Counted from the stretch's first letter, positions 1 through 5,860 are shown. The stretch is DNA of 6,044 bases from an uncultured Burkholderiales bacterium (GCA_937872165.1 CALMOR010000016.1:1-6044); one strand, 5' to 3'. A program made the numbers and translations. The notes: generated from the letters alone by a model not told the origin.

Positions 1-131
1 GGACGATGGCTCGCGATCACGACCGGTACCGGTCCGGCGGCGGCGACCTCGTCGGCATCGGCGCCGCGCGCGACCGGCGGCGCTCCGCTCGCGGTCGCGA
101 GCATCGGGCACGAGGCGAGCAGGTGCTTCAC
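1..131 (-). CDS. Partial unidentified protein downstream of paaK (N-terminal 43 residues)
   Basis: An open frame starts at a GTG (131-129) that overlaps the paaK TGA as GTGA and runs off the window edge with no stop. It encodes 43 residues, beginning MKHLLASCPMLATASG and ending PVPVVIASHR. Support comes from the GTGA overlap, which matches the paaI/paaK junction style, and from strongly G/C-biased third positions (runs such as GTC GCC GCC GCC GGA CCG). The other two minus-strand frames read as Arg-rich junk, and one of them hits a stop. An ATG at 104-102 in the same frame is an alternative start. No clear Shine-Dalgarno sequence is visible. I do not recognise the family. By context it may be a third gene of the phenylacetate unit, but the short, Ala/Pro/Val-rich sequence gives no functional motif. 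Confidence 0.45.
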   Translation of the reverse strand, partial: MKHLLASCPMLATASGAPPVARGADADEVAAAGPVPVVIASHR

Positions 132-1441
132 GTTCCGCGCCGGTCGATCACGCGCCGAGCCTTGCCGGTCGACGGGCGCTCGATCGTGTTGCACGGAAGC
201 ACCGAGACCCGCGTCGAGATCCCGACCAGCGTCTTGATGCGTTGCCGAAGCCAGTCCGACACCGCGGCCGCGTCGCCTCCGACGACGTCCGGCTGGAACT
301 CGCAGCGCAGCTCGACCGCGTCGAGCGGACCGTCGCGACTGACGACGATCTGGTACTGGCCGGACAGCTGCCGGTGCTGCAGCACGATCTCCTCGAGCTG
401 GGTGGGGAAGACGTTGACGCCGCGGATGATCAGCATGTCGTCGCTGCGTCCGACGATCTTGCCCATGCGGCGGAACGCGCGCGAGGTCGGCGGCAACAGG
501 CGCGTGAGGTCGCGCGTGCGATAGCGCACGATCGGCAGCGCCTCCTTCGTCAGCGACGTGAAGACGAGTTCGCCTTCGACGCCGTCGGGCAGGAGCTCGC
601 CGGTCTCGGGGTCGACGATCTCGGGCAGGAAGTGGTCTTCCCAGATCACCGGACCGTCCTTGCTCTCGATGCATTCGCTCGCGACGCCCGGACCCATGAC
701 CTCGGACAGACCGTAGATGTCGACCGCGTCGAGGCCCGCGCGACGCTCGATGTCGACACGCATCGCCTCGGTCCACGGCTCGGCCCCGAAGATGCCGACG
801 CGCAGCGACGTGGACCGCGCGTCGACGCCCTGGCGCTCGAGCTCCTCGACGATCACCTGCATGTAGCTCGGCGTGACCATGATCAGGTCGGGCCTGAAGT
901 CGACGATCAGCTGCACCTGCTTCTCGGTCTGGCCGCCCGACATCGGGATCACCGTGCAGCCGAGCCGCTCGGCGCCGTAATGCGCGCCGAGCCCGCCGGT
1001 GAAGAGGCCGTAGCCATAGGCGACGTGGACGATGTCGCCGCGCCGTCCGCCGGCCGCGTGGATGGACCGCGCGACGAGGTCGGCCCACGTGTCGACGTCG
1101 CGCTGCGTGTAGCCCACCACGGTCGGCTTGCCGGTCGTGCCGGACGACGCGTGGATGCGGACCACCTCTTCGCGCGGCACCGCGAAGAGGCCGAACGGGT
1201 AGTGGTCGCGCAGGTCCTTCTTGGTCGTGAACGGAAAGCGCGCGAGGTCCGACAGCTCCCTCACGTCGTCGGGGTGGACGCCCGCGGCGTCGAACGACTC
1301 GCGATAGTGGGCGACGTGGCGGTACGCGCGATGCAGCGTGTCGCGCAGCCGCGCGAGCTGCAGCGCGACGATCTCGTCGCGGCTCGCGTGCTCGATGGCG
1401 TGGAGGCCCGCGTGCGGGGCGGGCTTCATCACGCTGCTCAT
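128..1441 (-). CDS. paaK: Phenylacetate-CoA ligase PaaK
   Basis: PaaK is a cytoplasmic adenylate-forming enzyme. It converts phenylacetate, ATP and CoA to phenylacetyl-CoA, the first committed step of the aerobic PAA pathway. The product is 437 residues, close to the family's usual 430-440. Visible ANL-superfamily motifs are the Ser/Thr/Gly-rich phosphate loop ASSGTTGKP (98-106), IFGAEPW (217-223), the adenine-binding DIYGLSEVMGPG (241-252), YRTRD (307-311) with the Asp expected to contact the ribose, the hinge region GRSDDMLIIRG (331-341), and the C-terminal STGK (424-427) with the presumed catalytic Lys427. The ATG at 1441 is chosen because it overlaps the paaI stop as ATGA and gives a family-length protein. 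The frame stays open further upstream to 1954, but that part lies over paaI in another frame and is Arg-rich. A second ATG at 1429 (MKPAPH) is possible. No motif residue is missing, so the enzyme looks intact. Confidence 0.96.
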   Translation of the reverse strand: MSSVMKPAPHAGLHAIEHASRDEIVALQLARLRDTLHRAYRHVAHYRESFDAAGVHPDDVRELSDLARFPFTTKKDLRDHYPFGLFAVPREEVVRIHASSGTTGKPTVVGYTQRDVDTWADLVARSIHAAGGRRGDIVHVAYGYGLFTGGLGAHYGAERLGCTVIPMSGGQTEKQVQLIVDFRPDLIMVTPSYMQVIVEELERQGVDARSTSLRVGIFGAEPWTEAMRVDIERRAGLDAVDIYGLSEVMGPGVASECIESKDGPVIWEDHFLPEIVDPETGELLPDGVEGELVFTSLTKEALPIVRYRTRDLTRLLPPTSRAFRRMGKIVGRSDDMLIIRGVNVFPTQLEEIVLQHRQLSGQYQIVVSRDGPLDAVELRCEFQPDVVGGDAAAVSDWLRQRIKTLVGISTRVSVLPCNTIERPSTGKARRVIDRRGT

Positions 1442-1884
1442 GCTTCGGCCGGGCGGATCGACGGCTTCCCCCTGATCGTGTACGAGCGGCCGCGGAAGAC
1501 CGCGACCGCTTCGCCGCGCTGGTTGGTGACGGCGACGTCGTAGACGCCGGTCCTGCCGCCCCTCGAGAGCTCGACCCCGCGCGCCGTCAGCACGTCGCCG
1601 AGACGGCCCGCGGCCATCAGGTCGACGCCGAAGCCGGACGCGACGGTGAGCTCGTCGTAGGCGTTGCACGCGTAGGCGAAGCAGGTGTCGGCGAGTGTCG
1701 CGACGAAGCCGCCGTGGCAGATGCCGTGGCCGTTGAGCATGTCGTCGCGGACCGTCATCGTCGTCGTCGCGGATCCTGCTCCGACCGCGGCCACCTCGAT
1801 GCCGAGCAGATGCGCGGCACGGTCCCGCGAGTAGAGGTCGTCGCGGACGCGTTCGGCGATCTGCTGTGCGTTCGATGCGGACAT
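1438..1884 (-). CDS. paaI: Phenylacetate pathway hotdog thioesterase PaaI
   Basis: This is a 148-residue single-domain hotdog-fold acyl-CoA thioesterase, the usual PaaI length. In the known family, PaaI hydrolyses phenylacetyl-CoA and hydroxylated ring derivatives. It is thought to release CoA when pathway intermediates pile up. The signature NGHGICHGG (51-59) is followed by the LADT motif with the presumed catalytic Asp66, then FAYACNAY. The later segments RTGVYDVAVTNQRGE and AVFRGRSYTI also match E. coli PaaI as I recall it. It is the first gene of a minus-strand unit; its TGA overlaps the paaK ATG by 4 nt, so translation of the two is probably coupled. The ATG at 1884-1882 has no strong Shine-Dalgarno sequence. 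It lies about 35 nt downstream of the expected transcription start of the promoter at 1926-1954. Confidence 0.95.
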   Translation of the reverse strand: MSASNAQQIAERVRDDLYSRDRAAHLLGIEVAAVGAGSATTTMTVRDDMLNGHGICHGGFVATLADTCFAYACNAYDELTVASGFGVDLMAAGRLGDVLTARGVELSRGGRTGVYDVAVTNQRGEAVAVFRGRSYTIRGKPSIRPAEA

Positions 1885-1925
1885 GGGCGGTGCCGGCGCG
1901 GGCCGGGCGACGATCGGAACGCCGG

Positions 1926-1954
1926 ATACTATTACCGACCGGTCGGTCGGTCAA
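1926..1954 (-). promoter_or_regulatory. Sigma70-type promoter of paaI-paaK
   Basis: On the minus strand there is a -35 box TTGACC (1954-1949), a 17-nt spacer, and a -10 box TAGTAT (1931-1926). The -35 matches the consensus at five of six bases, the -10 at five of six, and the spacing is optimal. It lies in a small AT-rich patch in otherwise very GC-rich DNA. Transcription would start near 1919, giving a leader of roughly 35 nt before the paaI ATG. The spacer carries a perfect palindrome (separate entry), so a bound repressor would cover both boxes. The assignment is inferred from sequence only. Confidence 0.8.
1934..1947. promoter_or_regulatory. 14-bp perfect palindromic operator, probably for a TetR-family (PaaR-like) repressor
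   Basis: ACCGACCGGTCGGT is its own reverse complement over all 14 bases. It sits between the -35 and -10 boxes of the paaI promoter. A further CGGT (1948-1951) continues the right half, so the stretch reads GGTCGGTCGGT and offers a second overlapping half-site. TetR-family repressors of acyl-CoA and aromatic catabolism often bind ACCGACCGGT-type palindromes, and a conserved palindrome is known in PAA promoters of Burkholderia. PaaR with phenylacetyl-CoA as inducer is therefore the likely regulator. The repressor itself is not in this window, so its identity is inferred. Confidence 0.75.
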
Positions 1955-2011
1955 CAGGATCGGTGCGATCCCGCCCGCGACGCCACTCCGCGTCGAGCGG
2001 GCGACGTGCCG

Positions 2012-2656
2012 CTATCGATTCGAACCGGCCGGAGGCGGCGGCGCGATGCCGGTCGCCTGAGGGCTGCGCCGGTTCATCGGCGGATCGTCCGGCGGCGGCG
2101 CCTCGCCGGGACCGGGTTGCCGCGGACCGTTGCGCTGGTAGAGCGGCACCGACGCCGGGGGCGTCGGCTGATAGCGCACCTCGGGGACGTAGGGCGTCCC
2201 GGACGTCGACGCTGCGGCGTCGCCGATGATCGTGAGTCCGGCGGCGCTCGGGCGCGCCGGCGGCAACCGGAAGACCTGGCGCGCGCCGTTGGCTTCGAGC
2301 TCGATCTCGTCGGACCGGATGGCGCTGACGAGCCGGCCGTCGAGCGTGTCGCCGACGCGATAGACCTTCGGCGACTGGCCGTCGACGCTGACGATGACGC
2401 TGCCGCGGCCGGCCTGATCGGCCACGACGCCGAGCGCGCGGACGTTGTCCGAGAGGACCCCGGGGCGGCGCGACCCGAACAGCCGCGCGCTCGCGACGAT
2501 TGCGTCGACGCGGCCACCGTCGCCGCTGCCGTCGGCGTCGGCGACCGGCGGGATCGCGATCGGCGCGCCCGGCATCAGCCGCAGGCCCCACCACACGACC
2601 AGCGCGCAGAGGACGACGATCAGCAGCGGCGTGACGAGGCGAGCGAGTCTGGGCAT
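2012..2656 (-). CDS. gspC: Type II secretion system inner-membrane protein GspC (short form without PDZ domain)
   Basis: GspC joins the inner-membrane assembly platform to the GspD secretin in the outer membrane. This 214-residue protein has a short cytoplasmic N-terminus, one strong membrane helix (about 9-27) and an acidic Gly/Asp linker (about 38-50). It then has a periplasmic homology-region (HR) domain (about 58-133) with the typical pattern LFG, GVVAD, VIVSVDG, YRVGDTLDGRLVSAI and ELEANG. After that comes only a Pro/Gly-rich tail (about 134-214) with no PDZ or coiled-coil domain, which enterobacterial-type GspC proteins carry. The gene is divergent from gspG, an arrangement known from Burkholderia-type loci, where gspC stands apart from the gspGHIJKLMN operon. 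The ATG at 2656 directly precedes the membrane helix. No good Shine-Dalgarno is visible, and no in-frame start lies close upstream. Confidence 0.9.
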   Translation of the reverse strand: MPRLARLVTPLLIVVLCALVVWWGLRLMPGAPIAIPPVADADGSGDGGRVDAIVASARLFGSRRPGVLSDNVRALGVVADQAGRGSVIVSVDGQSPKVYRVGDTLDGRLVSAIRSDEIELEANGARQVFRLPPARPSAAGLTIIGDAAASTSGTPYVPEVRYQPTPPASVPLYQRNGPRQPGPGEAPPPDDPPMNRRSPQATGIAPPPPAGSNR

Positions 2657-2886
2657 CGGGTACGGTGTCGCGATCGAAACGCCCGGTGACGACGGCGTGG
2701 TCCCGATCGGAGGCGGACGGGAGAGGACGCTGCATAATAGCGGCTCGTTGCGCCGGTCACGTGCATCGGGTCGCGCGGGGGTCCGCGGGGCCTCCGCGGC
2801 CGCAACGGTCGGCCAAGGCCGGTCCCGGCGCCGACGACGCGCATGTTCCGACGCACCGCGTCGTCTCGTCGATGGAGAAGTTCCTG
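2657..2886. promoter_or_regulatory. Divergent gspC/gspG intergenic region with a candidate -10 patch
   Basis: These 230 bases separate the gspC and gspG starts and should contain both promoters. The only AT-rich spot is TGCATAATAG (2731-2740). It can be read as CATAAT (2733-2738) for gspG or, on the other strand, as TATTAT (2739-2734) for gspC. Neither direction has a good -35 box. The best for gspC is GTGACC (2760-2755), with a short 15-nt spacer. In the direction of gspG, two CCGCGG copies (2783-2788 and 2794-2799) could pair as a 6-bp stem with a 5-nt loop in the leader. The open frame through this stretch is rich in Arg, Ser, Ala and Gly and precedes a well-supported gspG start, so I treat it as non-coding. 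Confidence 0.4.
2874..2878 (+). promoter_or_regulatory. Ribosome binding site deciding the gspG start
   Basis: GGAGA lies 8 nt before the ATG at 2887, which is ideal spacing. The ATG at 2872 in the same frame overlaps this motif and has nothing comparable upstream. This favours the start at 2887 and a short prepilin leader of 14 residues. Confidence 0.7.
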
Positions 2887-3333
2887 ATGGTCCTGTCCCC
2901 TGTGCGACGCGCCTCGCGCGAGCGCGGCTTCACACTGGTCGAGGTGATGGTCGTCGTCGCCATCCTCGGCATCCTCGCGGCGCTGATCGTGCCGAAGATC
3001 ATCGGTCGCTCCGACGACGCGCGCATCGTCGCGGCGAAGCAGGACGTCGCGACGCTGGTCGCCGCGCTCAAGCTCTACCGACTCGACAACCAGCGTTATC
3101 CGACGACCGAGCAGGGTCTCAAGGCGCTGGTCGAGAAGCCGACCGCCGAACCGGTTCCGAACAACTGGAAGACCGGCGGCTATCTGGACAAGCTGCCGAA
3201 GGATCCGTGGGGCAACGTCTACCAGTATCTGCAGCCCGGCGTGCACGGCGAGCTCGACATCTTCTCGCTCGGTGCGGACGGCCAGCCGGGCGGTACCGGC
3301 AACGACGCCGACATCGGCTCCTGGGACCAGTGA
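2887..3333 (+). CDS. gspG: Type II secretion system major pseudopilin GspG
   Basis: GspG is the main subunit of the periplasmic pseudopilus that pushes substrates through the GspD secretin. The 148-residue precursor has a basic leader ending RERG. The prepilin peptidase (GspO/PilD) should cut after Gly14 and methylate Phe15; Glu19 is the conserved +5 residue. A hydrophobic helix (about 15-38) follows, and then the highly typical GspG core: VATLVAALKLYRLDNQRYPT, TEQGLKALVEKP, WKTGGYL, LPKDPWGN. The C-terminal loop SLGADGQPGGTGNDADIGSW (127-146) is the family's calcium-binding region, with Asp131, Asp140 and Asp142 as candidate ligands. The ATG at 2887 is preferred over 2872 (MEKFL, five residues longer) because of the GGAGA 8 nt upstream. 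It is the first gene of the plus-strand operon, and its TGA overlaps the gspH GTG as GTGA. Confidence 0.97.
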   Translation: MVLSPVRRASRERGFTLVEVMVVVAILGILAALIVPKIIGRSDDARIVAAKQDVATLVAALKLYRLDNQRYPTTEQGLKALVEKPTAEPVPNNWKTGGYLDKLPKDPWGNVYQYLQPGVHGELDIFSLGADGQPGGTGNDADIGSWDQ

Positions 3334-3872
3334 ACGCGGCACGCGTCGCACCCGTCGTCGTTCGCGGCCGCAACGGCGGCTACACGCTGGTCGAGCTGAT
3401 GGTGGTGCTGGTGGTGCTCGGCATCATGCTCGGCCTCGTGTCGCTGTCGATCGTCCCCGATCCGAAGGCCCGCCTGCAGCGCGATGCCGAGCGACTCGAG
3501 ACGCTCTTCGCGCTCGCGGCCGAGGAAGCGCAGCTCTCGTCGCGGCCGATCACCTGGCGCGGCGACGACAAGGGCTACGCGTTCTATCGACAGGACCGCG
3601 ACCGCTGGGCGCCGATTGACGGCGATCCGCAGTTCCGCGCGCGCAGCTGGGACACGAGCCCGATGCGCATCACGCTCGCGGCGGGCGACGTGCCGCGCTG
3701 GGCCACCCGCAGCGGCAACGGCCTCGACGCGATCGACGACGGCGGCACCGCGCTCTCGTTCCCGCGCGACGGTCTGCAAGCTCCGTTCGAACTGAAGCTC
3801 GAGGCCGACGGCCGGACGATGGTGCTCAAGAGCGACGGTGGCGGGCGCTACTGGGTCGAGCCGGGCGCATGA
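3330..3872 (+). CDS. gspH: Type II secretion system minor pseudopilin GspH
   Basis: GspH is a minor pseudopilin that sits under the GspI-J-K tip and links it to the GspG shaft. The 180-residue precursor has a leader ending RNGG, with cleavage expected after Gly17. Residue +1 is Tyr18 rather than the more usual Phe, and Glu22 is the conserved +5 residue. A hydrophobic helix (about 18-42) is followed by a charged helix (KARLQRDAERLETLFALAAEEAQ) and a beta-rich C-terminal domain. Motifs include GYAFYRQDRDRW and, near the end, FPRDGLQAPFELKLEADG, the pattern expected of GspH. The start is a GTG overlapping the gspG stop by 4 nt (GTGA). The same frame is open far upstream but antisense to or overlapping other genes, so this is the sensible start. 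Only a weak GGGA lies upstream, consistent with translational coupling. Confidence 0.93.
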   Translation: MNAARVAPVVVRGRNGGYTLVELMVVLVVLGIMLGLVSLSIVPDPKARLQRDAERLETLFALAAEEAQLSSRPITWRGDDKGYAFYRQDRDRWAPIDGDPQFRARSWDTSPMRITLAAGDVPRWATRSGNGLDAIDDGGTALSFPRDGLQAPFELKLEADGRTMVLKSDGGGRYWVEPGA

Positions 3873-4249
3873 CGAGCGCGCCTCGAAGCGCCGCCGGCTT
3901 CACGCTGATCGAGGTGCTGATCGCACTCGTCGTGGTCTCGCTGGTCCTCGCCGCGTCGATGCGGGCGGGCGGCACGATGATCGTCACGCAGGACTCGCTG
4001 CGGCGCGCGACGCTGGCCGGCTGGAGCGCCGAGAACGCGCTCGCCGACGTGCGGCTGGCGCGGGTCTTCCCGGCGATCGGACTCGCCGAGACGCCGTGTC
4101 CGCAGTTCGACATCGGGATGGTCTGCGTCGTCGACGTGCGCGCCACGCCCAATCCGGCGATGCGCCGCGTCGACGTCCGCGTCTTCGATGCGGACGACCG
4201 CAAGCGGCAACTGGCCCACCGCGTGGCCTTCCAGGCGGCGCTGCCGTGA
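3869..4249 (+). CDS. gspI: Type II secretion system minor pseudopilin GspI
   Basis: GspI is a minor pseudopilin that forms the tip complex with GspJ and GspK and is thought to start pseudopilus assembly. The 126-residue precursor is typical in length. It has a short leader ending SAAG, with cleavage after Gly10, then FTLIE with Glu15 as the +5 residue, and a hydrophobic helix (about 11-30). The segment LRRATLAGWSAENALADVRL (44-63) is a hallmark of the family, in which the helix passes into the small globular domain. Two cysteines, Cys77 and Cys86, flank the loop TPCPQFDIGMVC and could form a disulfide in the periplasm; that is inference. The ATG overlaps the gspH stop as ATGA, and the TGA overlaps the gspJ GTG. 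Confidence 0.95.
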   Translation: MTSAPRSAAGFTLIEVLIALVVVSLVLAASMRAGGTMIVTQDSLRRATLAGWSAENALADVRLARVFPAIGLAETPCPQFDIGMVCVVDVRATPNPAMRRVDVRVFDADDRKRQLAHRVAFQAALP

Positions 4250-4926
4250 ACGCGCGTCGCGACGCGGGCTTCACGCTGCTGGAGTTGATCGTCGCCGCGG
4301 GCATCCTCGCGCTGGTCGCCGTCTTCTCGTGGCGCGGGCTCGACACGCTGGTCCGCGAACGCGAGGCCATCGCGCTGTCGCAGGCGACGATCGACGTCGT
4401 CCAGCGCTCGTTCGCGCGCATCGAGCGCGATGCGATCCTCGCCAACGATGCGCAGCTCGACGAGGACGGCGTGCTGCGCCTGACGACCGGCGCCGCGCCG
4501 ACGGCCGAGTCGCCGGCGGCCACGGTCGAGTATCGACTGGTGTCGGGCGCGCTGACCCGCAGCGTCGCCGGCGTCGACCGCGCGCCGCTGGTGTTGCTCG
4601 ACAACGTCGCGTCGCTGTCGATGGAGGCGTGGCTGCCGGTGCCGGGCGGCGGGTCGTGGGTGAAGACCAAGGGCGCCGCGACCGAGGCGCCCCGGGCGCC
4701 GGCCGCAGGCGCTGCAGCGGCGACGTCGGCGTCGGCGGCATCGGCCACGCCACCCGGCGGCGGCACGCCGTTTCGCTCCAGCAACGCGCCGGACGTGCCC
4801 GGCGTGGCGCGCGGCAGCCAGCGTGGCGGCGCGGCGCAGGTCGCAGCCGCGACCGGCGTGCGACTGAGCTTCGCGGGCGCCGACGGAGCACGCGTCACGC
4901 GCTCGTTCATGATCGGAGGCAGCTGA
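4246..4926 (+). CDS. gspJ: Type II secretion system minor pseudopilin GspJ
   Basis: GspJ is the third tip-complex minor pseudopilin, packing with GspI and GspK. The 226-residue precursor has an eight-residue leader MNARRDAG, then FTLLE with Glu13 as the +5 residue, and a hydrophobic helix (about 9-28). Next is the typical GspJ stretch FSWRGLDTLVRERE, a long helix (IDVVQRSFARIERDAILAND), and the beta-rich domain (VEYRLVSGALTRSV, PLVLLDNVASLSMEAWLP). Residues about 143-202 are an Ala/Pro/Gly/Ser-rich low-complexity stretch between the SMEAWLP strand and the final strands VRLSFAGADGARVTRSFMIGG. The start GTG overlaps the gspI stop by 4 nt, with AGGCGG seven nt upstream. The frame is also open upstream of 4246, but that part is antisense or shadow to gspI. 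Confidence 0.93.
   Translation: MNARRDAGFTLLELIVAAGILALVAVFSWRGLDTLVREREAIALSQATIDVVQRSFARIERDAILANDAQLDEDGVLRLTTGAAPTAESPAATVEYRLVSGALTRSVAGVDRAPLVLLDNVASLSMEAWLPVPGGGSWVKTKGAATEAPRAPAAGAAAATSASAASATPPGGGTPFRSSNAPDVPGVARGSQRGGAAQVAAATGVRLSFAGADGARVTRSFMIGGS
4915..4919 (+). promoter_or_regulatory. Strong ribosome binding site of gspK
   Basis: GGAGG lies inside the last codons of gspJ, 8 nt before the gspK ATG. It is the best Shine-Dalgarno sequence in the operon. It sits at a junction where the genes are separated by a single base instead of overlapping. Confidence 0.75.
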
Positions 4927-4927
4927 C

Positions 4928-5860
4928 ATGACGGCGCGTCGTCAGCGCGGCGTCGCGATCATCACCGCGCTCGTCGTCGTCGCGGCCGCGACGGTCGCGG
5001 TGTCCGCGATGGTGTGGCGCCAGTCGATCTCGGTCCGCAAGGTCGAGAACCAGGCGGCGCTCGGCGAAGCGCGCTGGCTCGCGCGGTCGTCGATCGAGTG
5101 GGCCCGGTTGATCCTGCTACAGGACGCGCGCACGTCGACCGTCGACCACCTCGGCGAGATCTGGGCGCTGCCGCTCGCCGAGACGCGCGTCACCGACGAC
5201 CTGGCCACGTCGCAGGCCGACGCGTCGCTCGCGGCCGACGCGACTCCCACCCCGTTCGCCGACAACGACGCCGCCTTCGTGTCGGGCCGCATGCGCGATG
5301 CGCAGGCCCGGCTCAACCTCAACGGACTGGCGAACGGCGAGCAGATCGACCAGCAACGCGTCGATACGTTGAAGCGCCTGCTCGAGGTGCTGAACCTGAA
5401 GAAGGAACTCGCCGACGACATCGCGTCGCGCATGGGCGACGTCCCCAAGCCCGCCAGCTACGACGCGCTGCTCGACGAGATGCGGGCGGCCGGCACGATC
5501 GACGGCGAGTCCGCCGAACGGCTGCGACCCTTCGTCGTCGTGTTGCCGGTACCCACGCCGGTCAACCTCAACACCGCGTCGGCCGAGGTGCTCGCGGCCT
5601 GCTTCACCGACCTGCCGCTCGACGCGGCGCGGGCGCTCGTGCGCAGCCGCGAGCAGGCCTGGTTCAACCAGGTGAGCGACGCGGCCGCGCGGCTGCCCGG
5701 AACCAGCGGGCAGACCGCGGGCGGCAACGTCTCGGTCAACACCGGCTTCTTCGAAGTCGAGGGACGGGTGCGGGTCGGACGGGCCGACCTCGGCGTGCTC
5801 GCGCTGATCGAGCGCGAGCAGAGCGGGGCGACCCGTGTACGCTCGCTCGTCGAACAATGA
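4928..5860 (+). CDS. gspK: Type II secretion system minor pseudopilin GspK
   Basis: GspK is the large minor pseudopilin expected at the very tip of the pseudopilus, capping GspI-GspJ. The 310-residue precursor has a leader MTARRQRG with cleavage after Gly8 and a mature start VAIIT. There is no Glu at +5, which is the known GspK exception and fits a subunit with no pilin above it. The hydrophobic helix is about 9-29. Family motifs are WLARSSIEWARLIL (50-63), MRDAQARLNLNGL (122-134) and the helical-domain element PVNLNTASAEVLAA (211-224), followed by ALVRSREQAWFNQVSD and the closing strands SVNTGFFEVEGRVRVG. Length is normal for the family. The gene starts one base after gspJ, with GGAGG at 8-nt spacing. 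Its stop overlaps an ATG opening an 11-codon frame (separate entry). Confidence 0.95.
   Translation: MTARRQRGVAIITALVVVAAATVAVSAMVWRQSISVRKVENQAALGEARWLARSSIEWARLILLQDARTSTVDHLGEIWALPLAETRVTDDLATSQADASLAADATPTPFADNDAAFVSGRMRDAQARLNLNGLANGEQIDQQRVDTLKRLLEVLNLKKELADDIASRMGDVPKPASYDALLDEMRAAGTIDGESAERLRPFVVVLPVPTPVNLNTASAEVLAACFTDLPLDAARALVRSREQAWFNQVSDAAARLPGTSGQTAGGNVSVNTGFFEVEGRVRVGRADLGVLALIEREQSGATRVRSLVEQ

Noticed and set aside
242..1543. 433-codon plus-strand open frame antisense to paaK and paaI
   Set aside because: It is rich in Arg, Asp, Ala and Val with no recognisable domain. It mirrors well-supported genes on the other strand, so it is a product of GC-rich codon bias.
1442..1954. 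N-terminal extension of the PaaK frame to 1954
   Set aside because: It would cover paaI in a different frame and is an Arg-rich sequence. PaaI is unmistakable there, and the ATG at 1441 gives the normal PaaK length.
1988..2000. Possible terminator hairpin (CCGC / GCGG) after gspC
   Set aside because: The stem is only 4 bp and no T tract follows on the minus strand, so it cannot be called a terminator.
2665..2886. 74-residue N-terminal extension of GspG
   Set aside because: A prepilin leader must be short and precede Gly/Phe. The extension is low in hydrophobic character and the good ribosome binding site lies before 2887.
3373..3440. Similar DNA at the start of gspG, gspH, gspI and gspJ suggesting a repeat
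   Set aside because: The similarity reflects the shared prepilin helix coding sequence (FTLVE and following Val/Leu codons), not a DNA repeat.
3826..4929. 367-codon minus-strand open frame opposite gspI and gspJ
   Set aside because: It is Arg-, Ala- and Ser-rich, has no motif, and is antisense to two clear pseudopilin genes.
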